A stretch of DNA of 12,334 nucleotides from Poriferisodalis multihospitum (GTDB lineage: Bacteria; Actinomycetota; Acidimicrobiia; Acidimicrobiales; Poriferisodalaceae), in contig JAPYOI010000340.1 of NCBI GenBank assembly GCA_028278755.1, positions 1 through 12,334 on the forward strand. The letters run 5' to 3'. A program made the position numbers and the translations under genes. This document shows, piece by piece, positions 1-6,456 of this stretch; within the stretch, counting starts at the first letter, position 1; the number at the start of each line of letters is the position of its first letter. Under the pieces are notes generated by a model that saw only the letters and a list, made by a program, of their open reading frames with translations, did not search any database and had not been told where the DNA came from.

Positions 1-1
1 C

Positions 2-778
2 AGGCACCTCCACCAGATCGTCGGTTCGGCAAGCAGCCCGCATCACAGCGGACCCGACCCGACGACTGGTGGACGGTCGCCTATCGGCGCGGCCTCTAAT
101 GCGGGTCGGGTGCAAGTCGACGGATCGGTGATTCCGGAGCAGAGCTTCCGGTTGGCCACCTCGCACTTGTTGGTCATCGAAGGCGCGTTGGCGGGCGACT
201 TGGGCAAGGCGTTGATTCCGATCGTCTCACGTGGTCTGTTCGAGGACGGAGCCAGATGGGCATGGCTCGCTCACAGCTCACGCCACGCCACCCGAGGTGA
301 GAGTCTCAAAGCGCTAGTCAACGACGCTGCGCTTCGCTGCGACAAGGTCGCGACGCGCCTCCAATCCGACGGGGTGCCGAAACAGCTGATCGATGAACTG
401 CTGGGCATGTCGAAGGCCATCCCTCGCTCCGAACCAGCGGAGGTGACGGTGCCCGAGCTGCGGGAGATGCTGAGGCTCGCCTACCCGAGTCAGTCCGGTG
501 CCAACTCCGCACGCGCCATGTACAGCGTCCTGACTCAGTTCGTGCACGCAACGCCGATCTCAAGCTGGCACACCTGCCGCGACGACTTCCCGTCACTGAC
601 TGCACCGGTCTATGCGATCTCCCTGGAGAGCGCGACCCGAGGATTTGAGCGGATCGCATCGATCACGTCCCTGCTCGCGGGTGTCGATCCCGCAGCGCTC
701 GCTGAACCACTGCAAAACCTGCGGGCACGATGCCGCGAAGTCATGCGGGCTGCCCGTCCACATCACCAGCTCAGCTAG
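2..778 (+). CDS. Hypothetical helical protein, probably 5'-truncated by window edge
   Basis: I do not recognise a named family. The reading frame is open from base 2 to the TAG at 776-778. The only start-like codon is a GTG at 110, which has no Shine-Dalgarno sequence before it, so the true start probably lies left of the window; a GTG start would give 222 residues. Numbered from that GTG, the protein is soluble-looking, rich in Ala, Leu and Arg, and predicted largely helical. It has an aromatic patch (GARWAWLAHSS, about residues 47-57) and a later YSVLTQFVHATP segment. This loosely recalls uncharacterised helical families such as DUF5677, which is an impression rather than a match. There are no membrane segments and no visible catalytic motif. 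The pentapeptide-repeat gene follows 120 bases downstream on the same strand, so co-transcription is possible. I am confident that it is coding and not confident of any role. Confidence 0.7.
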   Translation, partial: RHLHQIVGSASSPHHSGPDPTTGGRSPIGAASNAGRVQVDGSVIPEQSFRLATSHLLVIEGALAGDLGKALIPIVSRGLFEDGARWAWLAHSSRHATRGESLKALVNDAALRCDKVATRLQSDGVPKQLIDELLGMSKAIPRSEPAEVTVPELREMLRLAYPSQSGANSARAMYSVLTQFVHATPISSWHTCRDDFPSLTAPVYAISLESATRGFERIASITSLLAGVDPAALAEPLQNLRARCREVMRAARPHHQLS

Positions 779-898
779 ACAAGCTGCTGGCGGCGGACGG
801 GGGAGCGGGCACTGTTCACCTCACGCCACGTTCTGTGTGGCCAGGGCACAGCTGCAGCAACATCCCCGAGGATCGAAGGATGAGGCGACTCAAGGACC

Positions 899-2140
899 AT
901 GCTGGATTCGATTCGCAAGCACCACAAGGGCACCCTGCTCACGCTGGCTGTCGTTGTTCTCCTCGTTGGCGCCTCATGGGCTTGGGACTGGCACCAGTCG
1001 TTGTGGGACTGGCTGGGCGAAACCAACCGCGGCGAAACCAACCGCGGCGAAGCCACAAGCGGCGACACGACCGACGGCGAGACGAACAGCGCCACGCTGC
1101 GGAACTTCGCATTGCTGCCCTTGGCGATCATCGGCATCTGGCTCACCCTCTGGCGCATCATGGTGGCGGAACGGACGCTCGCCTACAGCGAGGATCGGGA
1201 CCGAGCAGACAGGGTCCACAGCCGCTACGCCGAAGCGAGCGGTCGGCTCAGCGGCGAGAGCGTGTCTGTTCGTATGGGCGCGATCTACGAACTGCAGGAC
1301 CTGACCGATCAGGACCCTGAGCAACTGCATGTCAGAACCATGAAGCTGCTGTGCGCGTTTGTGCGCTTCCCGCCGGCCGACGCTCGCCTCGACGCGGTTC
1401 CCGAGGACGACCCCTGCAGCGTTGCGCTTCGTCAGGACGTTCAGGCTGCCATGGAGGTCATCGGCAGCCGCACCTTGGAGCGCATCAGGCTGGAGGCTGA
1501 TGCCGATTACCTCTTGGACCTTCGGCTAGCGAACCTCGTGAGACTGCAGTTGTGCGAAGGCAACCTCTCGCGGATCGACATGCAAGGCAGCAAGTTCTGG
1601 GGAGCGGACCTCGCTGACGCCGACCTGTCTGACTGCGTGCTTCAGTACACCGACTTCTCCAGCCCTTGGGTGATTCAGGGGGAGGAACCACCCGAGATTC
1701 AGGACGGAGCTGGGAGCTTCTACCAGCAGGCCGTCGCGACCCTTGACGGCCAGACCCATCTGACTCGGGCGAACCTGTCTCGCGCTCGGATGTTTGCCGC
1801 GAAGATGACCGGCACAGTTCTGCAAGGCGCAGACCTGTCGAACGGCGTACTCATCGATGTCAACTTGACTAGAGCGGTTACTCGTGAGGCCGACTTCACT
1901 GATGCGAATCTGACCAATGCTGACCTGTCGGGTGCCAATCTGATTGAGGCCGACTTCAACACAGCGGACCTGTCGGGCGCGGACCTAGGTAGGTCATCCC
2001 CATACGCACCACCCGGCGAACGCCGAGCTATCGGCTTGACCCAACAGCAGCTCGACCAAGCGTGCGCTGAGCCTGGCAACCCGCCGATTCTCGACCCTGA
2101 CAGCGACCTCGTCTGGAACCCGAAACCATGCCCAAAATGA
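899..2140 (+). CDS. Membrane-anchored pentapeptide-repeat protein
   Basis: This 413-residue protein has two hydrophobic segments at about residues 12-31 and 66-87. Between them lies a hydrophilic linker made of five tandem five-residue units (GETNR, GETNR, GEATS, GDTTD, GETNS; residues 40-64). A conserved region follows at about 105-155 (RYAEASGRL, then VRMGAIYELQDL and LCAFVR), which is typical of membrane-linked pentapeptide-repeat proteins. The C-terminal half carries A(D/N)LxX repeats in two blocks, about residues 207-254 and 288-365. These should form a right-handed quadrilateral beta-helix and are split by a roughly 33-residue non-repeat insert. The end (IGLTQQQLDQAC) also matches this family. 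The beta-helix is probably cytoplasmic with both membrane segments N-terminal. The start is the ATG at 899, with a weak AAGGA only 2 bases upstream. The family is clear. The function is unknown: some pentapeptide proteins mimic DNA and bind gyrase, but nothing here shows that. Confidence 0.9.
   Translation: MLDSIRKHHKGTLLTLAVVVLLVGASWAWDWHQSLWDWLGETNRGETNRGEATSGDTTDGETNSATLRNFALLPLAIIGIWLTLWRIMVAERTLAYSEDRDRADRVHSRYAEASGRLSGESVSVRMGAIYELQDLTDQDPEQLHVRTMKLLCAFVRFPPADARLDAVPEDDPCSVALRQDVQAAMEVIGSRTLERIRLEADADYLLDLRLANLVRLQLCEGNLSRIDMQGSKFWGADLADADLSDCVLQYTDFSSPWVIQGEEPPEIQDGAGSFYQQAVATLDGQTHLTRANLSRARMFAAKMTGTVLQGADLSNGVLIDVNLTRAVTREADFTDANLTNADLSGANLIEADFNTADLSGADLGRSSPYAPPGERRAIGLTQQQLDQACAEPGNPPILDPDSDLVWNPKPCPK
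1016..1090 (+). repeat. 15-bp tandem repeat, five copies, in frame
   Basis: Five consecutive 15-base units lie inside the pentapeptide-repeat gene. The first two (1016-1030 and 1031-1045) are identical, GGCGAAACCAACCGC, and the next three have diverged but keep the GGCGA start. They encode the G(E/D)xxx linker units between the two membrane segments. A 15-bp period keeps the frame, so copy number could change linker length without breaking the gene. Confidence 0.9.
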
Positions 2141-2194
2141 GCACACCGGAAAATCGTGAGGGTTCGGAGTCGAGGGGGTCGCGTGACGTCTCGG

Positions 2195-2228
2195 GCTCGA
2201 CGACGGCAAGAGAGCTGCCGAGCTGAGC
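2195..2228. terminator. Possible bidirectional hairpin between convergent genes
   Basis: CGGCA at 2204-2208 pairs with TGCCG at 2216-2220 around a 7-base loop. An outer GCTC (2195-2198) pairs with GAGC (2225-2228) across an internal loop. The structure lies between the ends of two convergent genes (2140 and 2274), where a terminator is expected. It has no U-tract on either strand, which is not unusual in actinobacteria but leaves the call weak. Confidence 0.3.
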
Positions 2229-2273
2229 GAGTTCCGCTTGGTTTCTGAACAAGGGCGGTCCTGACTATTGCGC

Positions 2274-2696
2274 CTAGACGAGGGGCAGTATCGAATCCAG
2301 TTGGTTCTGCCATTTGCTCAAGCGACGGTCGGTGTCTCTGTCGAAGAACGATTGCAAAGCCTCTTCGCCTGCGTTGCCGGCGATCGGCATCTCCAGTATG
2401 CGATAGCAGAGGAACAGCACTTCCGTGATGAAGTGCCTCCCGGGCGGCCCAATTCGGCCAATGACATCTTGAGCCCAGCGTCCCTGTATCGATGGGTACT
2501 CGCTGGCTCTTTGACTGCTGAACACAAAAGGGCCGCTCATGAGTTGCTCAAGATGGTCACGATGAGACTCGATGCGCTCAATCGTGTCGTGGGCCTCATA
2601 TTCTTCGGTGGTCGCTCCCATGCTCCTGACGCTCTCGGAGATTCGCCGAATTGTTTCGAGCACCGCATCGAGCCAGTTTCTGATGAGTGTCACCAT
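2274..2696 (-). CDS. Hypothetical small helical protein
   Basis: This is a 140-residue protein that I do not recognise. It is preferred over the longer antisense frame across the same bases. Its composition is balanced, with Trp, Phe and paired acidic and basic residues, and its third codon positions are mostly G/C. The antisense frame instead reads as Arg- and Cys-rich shadow sequence. The protein looks entirely alpha-helical, with an amphipathic N-terminus (TLIRNWLDAVLETIRRI) and no membrane segment or metal-binding motif. GGAGG (2699-2703 on the minus strand) lies 2 bases before the ATG at 2696 and 5 bases before the next codon, a GTG at 2693. The GTG may therefore be the real start, giving 139 residues. 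The gene converges on the pentapeptide gene and has no close same-strand partner. It could be a small accessory or immunity-type protein, but nothing shows this. Confidence 0.6.
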   Translation of the reverse strand: MVTLIRNWLDAVLETIRRISESVRSMGATTEEYEAHDTIERIESHRDHLEQLMSGPFVFSSQRASEYPSIQGRWAQDVIGRIGPPGRHFITEVLFLCYRILEMPIAGNAGEEALQSFFDRDTDRRLSKWQNQLDSILPLV

Positions 2697-3057
2697 CGCC
2701 TCCGCGTCTGTTCCATGAAGATCGGAATCGGTCGTCGCCGTGATCCTCGTTTCCGGTTGTGCGAGGCTCGGCCGGGCGCAACCTCGATGACAACGTCACC
2801 GATCCTAGGTATGGACACTCTCAGCGCGAGCATGGGTCATCGTCCGAAGCTGATCGATGCTGATTGGCGCGCTGTGATGCGGTCTTCCTTCTCGGCCGCG
2901 AGGAGGACCTCTGAGCAGCGAGCGCCCGTCGCCTCCACCGACGACCACGACGGGGTCCTCTGCATGGCAGCACCACATGGACGCAGAGTTGGACGCAGGC
3001 ACCGCGGCCGAGGAACCCAAGTCCATCCGTGAGACGGAACTTCACCGCGTGCGCGCT
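2697..3057. other. 361-base stretch with no confident gene
   Basis: No convincing gene is seen here. The forward frame starting at ATG 2977 begins with protein-like sequence (MDAELDAGTAAEEPKSIRE) but soon runs antisense into the helix-turn-helix gene. It is preceded by a Pro/Thr-rich in-frame stretch with no standard start codon. A good ribosome-binding-like GAGGAGG is present near 2900 but has no ATG, GTG or TTG at a suitable distance in that frame. Short frames here could be the remains of a decayed gene. Upstream regulatory sequence of the 2274-2696 gene must also lie in this stretch. Confidence 0.4.
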
Positions 3058-3372
3058 CTACGCGCTCGACTCGGCACCTCCGGATGGACCGACCATGTCG
3101 GACACGTCGACATCGGTCTCGCCCAGCGCCTCAGCTGCACGCACGAACTCGTCGAGGCGCCGCACGGCTTCCTGCGGCGTCATCCTGCCAGTGAGCACTG
3201 CCCTGATCTGCCGGTCGAGAGCTGCGTCCTTGGCTCGCCACCTGGCGACCGTGGGCACTGAGACGCCGGCAGTTCCTGCTGCGGATTCGATGCTGCGGCC
3301 ACGACGCACAGCGGCGGCAAAGCGTCGCATCTTCTCTTGTTTGTCTTGCGCCACCTGCTGAGCCGTTGCCAT
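3058..3372 (-). CDS. Small helix-turn-helix DNA-binding protein
   Basis: This 104-residue protein begins with a basic helix (QDKQEKMRRFAAAVRRG). A helix-turn-helix follows at about residues 27-49, where SIESAAGTAGVSVPTVARWR has the A-x3-G-V-S-x2-T-V spacing of the homeodomain-like fold used by transposases, terminase small subunits and some regulators. The acidic C-terminal part (about 64-104) is probably helical and then disordered. I chose the ATG at 3370-3372 because the extra 16 residues of the longer form (ATG at 3420, 120 residues) are not obviously conserved. Neither start has a clear Shine-Dalgarno sequence. The gene is divergent from the large ATPase gene, 147 bases away, which is a usual position for a local regulator. 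It might control that gene (inference), or it might be a leftover of a mobile element. Confidence 0.65.
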   Translation of the reverse strand: MATAQQVAQDKQEKMRRFAAAVRRGRSIESAAGTAGVSVPTVARWRAKDAALDRQIRAVLTGRMTPQEAVRRLDEFVRAAEALGETDVDVSDMVGPSGGAESSA

Positions 3373-3507
3373 GACTACGAGAATGCCGTCACTTGCTCGA
3401 CGGACTCGCTCTCCGAGCATTCGATCGAAGGGCGGGTGGGGGAGCCGCGACTGTGGTTCGGAATCTTGAGCCTGCCAATAGCGTTGGCGGCGGGTTTGAT
3501 GTGATGT

Positions 3508-3513
3508 GAGGGG
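3508..3513 (+). promoter_or_regulatory. Ribosome-binding site deciding the GTG start at 3520
   Basis: GAGGGG is followed by a 6-base spacer (TGCGCG) and then GTG at 3520. This is near-ideal Shine-Dalgarno spacing and fixes the start of the large ATPase gene. Confidence 0.75.
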
Positions 3514-3519
3514 TGCGCG

Positions 3520-6096
3520 GTGGTTGAGCGAGCGGATGACGAAAACACATCGTCGCCGCGCGACATCTTGGTCCGCTGGGCCAATGAACAGGACGCATGG
3601 GTACGCGTCCTCGTCAAGGCAGTGCTCGTATCACGCGGGCCGGCTGGCGACGACTCAATCGACGAGGCGTTCGAGGTATTCCTGCGCGAGCAGCAGCTGA
3701 TCGAGTCCGACGCTCCACCATCAATGCCGCCGCTGCCGACAGAACAGGACAGCGGCGCGTCTCAGGAGTCGTTTTTGCTGCTGCGCCTGGCCGAAGTCGC
3801 CGGCGTCAACGCGCTGGCCGCTGCACAGACGATCGAATTCGATCCACGTCTGACGGTGCTGTTCGGACAGAACGGCTCCGGCAAGACGGGATACGCACGG
3901 ATCATCAAGCGAGCCTCGGGCGCCGGCGACCGCAAACAGGTGACGATTCTCGGCGACATCGGCGCAGACGAGGACACCGAATCACCGCGGGCGCGTTTCG
4001 AAATCGAAGTCGACGGAGCGACACGGACCATCGACTGGCGCAACGAAGAGCGACTCGCCCCGCTGGACCGCATCAGCGTCTTCGACTCGGACCTCGCCGA
4101 GGTGCATCTCGACAGCGATCTCGGATATGTGCTCACACCGGCGGAACTCACCCGGTTCAAGGACGTCGCGACAGCGATTCAGGCTGTGCAGTCGAAAGTC
4201 CAATCGCGAGCCGCAACGCTGCGGAGCGAGTCGGCGCTGCGACCCAATCCGTTCACACGCGGCACCCGAGTTCACACCATCGTCGACGAACTGGGATCTG
4301 CCTCACCGATGGGCGAACTGCAGCAACTTGCCCAGTTTGACGAATCCGATCAGAGTCGCCTTTCGGAATTGACCGCCGAGTTAGCGGAACAGCAAGATGA
4401 CGGTGGCCAACGGCGAGCCGTCATCCTCCGACGGCAGATCGGCGACTTCGACAGACTGCTGAATGTCCTCCCGGTACTCAGCAGGTTCGACGCAGACAGC
4501 TACAACGCCTCGCTGGAGGATGTGCTCACCGCCGAGGCTGAACTCGTGGAGCTGCGAGAGACCCTGTTCGCCGCAGACGAGCTGGCCGCAGAACCTGACG
4601 AAGAGTGGCAGCGCTTCATCGAAGCCGGCAAGGCATACGCGGACCATCTCGACCTGCACGAGTATCCGCAAGCCGATGACAGGTGCCTGTATTGCCGCCA
4701 GCGGCTCGAACCGCGCGCTCTTGAGCTGCTGCGACGCTACGGGCAGTTGCTGACCGGCACTGCCCAGACGAAGCTGTCGGACGCGGAGGCAGCACTGCGA
4801 GCGAGCACACTCGGACTCGACCGCACAGAGTTGGAGAACCTGCAGGATGCCTTCGAGGTCACTGAAGAATCCTCGGAGGCAACTCGGTCGGTGAACGACC
4901 TGCTCAGCGGCGCTCTCGACTGCCTCGACTTGACTGAGAGCCGGAGCCGGTGCACTTCTCACGAACTCTCATCGATGGCGTCGGCTCAGATCCCGGCCGC
5001 ACGAGCCATGCGGGAAAAGCTCGCAGGCGACCAACGCAGTCTGGAGGAAAAGCAGTCGGACCGAGACGGCTCGCTGCGGGACATGCGCGCGGAGCTGGAC
5101 CTTCTCGACGACCGCAGGAGACTCGGCGAGCATCTGCCGGCGATCAGACAGTGCATCGACAACGCTGCCGAGGCGCAGAAACTGCAGGGATTCGATCAGC
5201 AGATTTCGAGTTCCATTCTCAACAAACTGACTCGCGCCTCCACCAGGGCCAACGAGGAACTCACCAACGGGGACTTCCAACGGCGTTTCGAGGACGAGTG
5301 CGCTGCGCTCAATGCACCGAGAGTCGAGCTTGAATTCCGTGGGCGGAGCGGAGCCTCCCAGCGCCAGAAGCGCCTAGCGGATCATCGGCCATCAGAGATC
5401 CTGTCCGAAGGGGAGCAGAAGGTCCTGGCGCTCGCAGATTTCTTGGCGGAATGCCGCATGAACAGCAGACAGCGTCCGATCGTCATGGACGACCCTGTGT
5501 CAAGCCTCGACTACCGCAGGCTCGAAGACGTCGCCGACCGGCTCACCGACCTCGCCACCGAGCACCAAGTCATCATCCTCACCCACAACATCATGTTCGT
5601 CGCCGCGCTCATCGAGCGAAGCAACAACAGCACCCACAAGATGAAGGTGCTGCAGGTTCGAGAAGACGACAGCCGCAAGGGTCTCGTCGCAGAGGACTAC
5701 GAATCGCCGCTCGACACCCCCAAAAGGCTTGAGAGTCGCATTGACCAGGCCATCCAAGACGCGCGAGACGCCCAAGGCGCAGAGCAGGACCGTCACATCA
5801 GGCGGGCCTACGGTCTGCTGCGCAGCTGGAGCGAAGTGTTCGTCGAACAAGAGCTGCTCGGAAACGTCTCCCAGCGCTACCGGCCGAACATCAGGATGGG
5901 CGCGCTCAAGACCATCAAGCCCGACCGCATCGACGACGCAACCAGAGTGGTCAACCGCGTATACAACCGAGCATCGCGCCTGATCGACGGGCACTCGAAT
6001 CCGCTCGAACAGCTGAACGTTTCCCCGGAGGTCGCCGATCTGCAGAAGGACTGGGATGCGCTCAAACAAGCGCGATCGGTCTACATGAAGACTTAG
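3520..6096 (+). CDS. RloC-like Rad50/SMC-type ATPase, possible anticodon nuclease (AAA_13 family)
   Basis: This 858-residue protein has a split ABC-type ATPase. The Walker A is GQNGSGKT (116-123), and a conserved SVFDSDLAEVH segment follows near residue 190. A long central region, largely coiled coil, carries a CLYC zinc-hook-like motif at 389-392. The ABC signature LSEGEQ is at 628-633, the Walker B IVMDDP at 654-659 and the switch histidine at 689 (THN). The C-terminal domain (about 740-858) contains R768-x3-E772 and R820-x4-H825. These resemble the Arg-Glu-His residues of PrrC and RloC anticodon nucleases and the HEPN RNase motif. Known RloC proteins combine an ABC ATPase, a zinc hook and such a tRNase, and are often linked to type I restriction loci. 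Such a locus lies 2.9 kb downstream. The ATPase family is secure; tRNA cleavage is inferred. The alternative is a related AAA_13 repair-type or defence ATPase without nuclease activity. Confidence 0.85.
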   Translation: MVERADDENTSSPRDILVRWANEQDAWVRVLVKAVLVSRGPAGDDSIDEAFEVFLREQQLIESDAPPSMPPLPTEQDSGASQESFLLLRLAEVAGVNALAAAQTIEFDPRLTVLFGQNGSGKTGYARIIKRASGAGDRKQVTILGDIGADEDTESPRARFEIEVDGATRTIDWRNEERLAPLDRISVFDSDLAEVHLDSDLGYVLTPAELTRFKDVATAIQAVQSKVQSRAATLRSESALRPNPFTRGTRVHTIVDELGSASPMGELQQLAQFDESDQSRLSELTAELAEQQDDGGQRRAVILRRQIGDFDRLLNVLPVLSRFDADSYNASLEDVLTAEAELVELRETLFAADELAAEPDEEWQRFIEAGKAYADHLDLHEYPQADDRCLYCRQRLEPRALELLRRYGQLLTGTAQTKLSDAEAALRASTLGLDRTELENLQDAFEVTEESSEATRSVNDLLSGALDCLDLTESRSRCTSHELSSMASAQIPAARAMREKLAGDQRSLEEKQSDRDGSLRDMRAELDLLDDRRRLGEHLPAIRQCIDNAAEAQKLQGFDQQISSSILNKLTRASTRANEELTNGDFQRRFEDECAALNAPRVELEFRGRSGASQRQKRLADHRPSEILSEGEQKVLALADFLAECRMNSRQRPIVMDDPVSSLDYRRLEDVADRLTDLATEHQVIILTHNIMFVAALIERSNNSTHKMKVLQVREDDSRKGLVAEDYESPLDTPKRLESRIDQAIQDARDAQGAEQDRHIRRAYGLLRSWSEVFVEQELLGNVSQRYRPNIRMGALKTIKPDRIDDATRVVNRVYNRASRLIDGHSNPLEQLNVSPEVADLQKDWDALKQARSVYMKT

Positions 6097-6147
6097 TCAC
6101 TGCCGTACAGCGACCCGAGACCGGCTGTAGCCGAAGCCGCAGACCGC

Positions 6148-6456
6148 GTGCAGCGCATCAGCTTCTGCCTGGACGAGATGGAGCAGCTTCGCAATCAGGA
6201 ACACCAGATGAGGTCCATGCTGACGAACGACCCCGAATTGCGCCGCTTGCTGATCATGTCGCAAGTAAGAGCAGGTGACACGGCGGCGCGGCAGGTGGGT
6301 GTCCAAGGGGGACGCTCGGAACGAAGGGATTCGCCAGTTAACCGGATGTGTCTGTCGGCGAGCTACCTCGCCTCTAGGAGGTCCTCGAACATGCCGACAC
6401 CCGTGCCGTCGACGGAAACGCCATCATGCGCGTGGCCAGCTTCGAAACCGTTCTGA
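6148..6456 (+). CDS. Doubtful small ORF after the ATPase stop codon
   Basis: This frame is the same as the large ATPase gene and continues without a stop after its TAG at 6094-6096. Bases 6100-6290 have G/C-rich third positions and a plausible helical translation (DEMEQLRNQEHQMRSML, then NDPELRRLLIMSQVRAGD). From about 6300 on it reads as noise and runs antisense over the end of the next gene. Start candidates are the GTG at 6148 and the ATG at 6178; neither has a Shine-Dalgarno sequence. It may be a small gene, a decayed C-terminal extension or chance. Confidence 0.2.
   Translation: MQRISFCLDEMEQLRNQEHQMRSMLTNDPELRRLLIMSQVRAGDTAARQVGVQGGRSERRDSPVNRMCLSASYLASRRSSNMPTPVPSTETPSCAWPASKPF

Noticed and set aside
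2268..3032. Forward 254-residue open frame
   Set aside because: It is antisense to the better minus-strand gene at 2274-2696 and has Arg-, His- and Cys-rich shadow composition with no recognisable motif.
3466..3500. TTGAGC as -35 element of a promoter for the RloC-like gene
   Set aside because: No -10-like hexamer lies 16-19 bases downstream; the T-rich TTTGAT is too far away.
6122..6133. CGGCT-GT-AGCCG hairpin after the RloC-like gene as terminator
   Set aside because: The stem is only 5 bp with a 2-base loop and no U-tract; it is too small to call.
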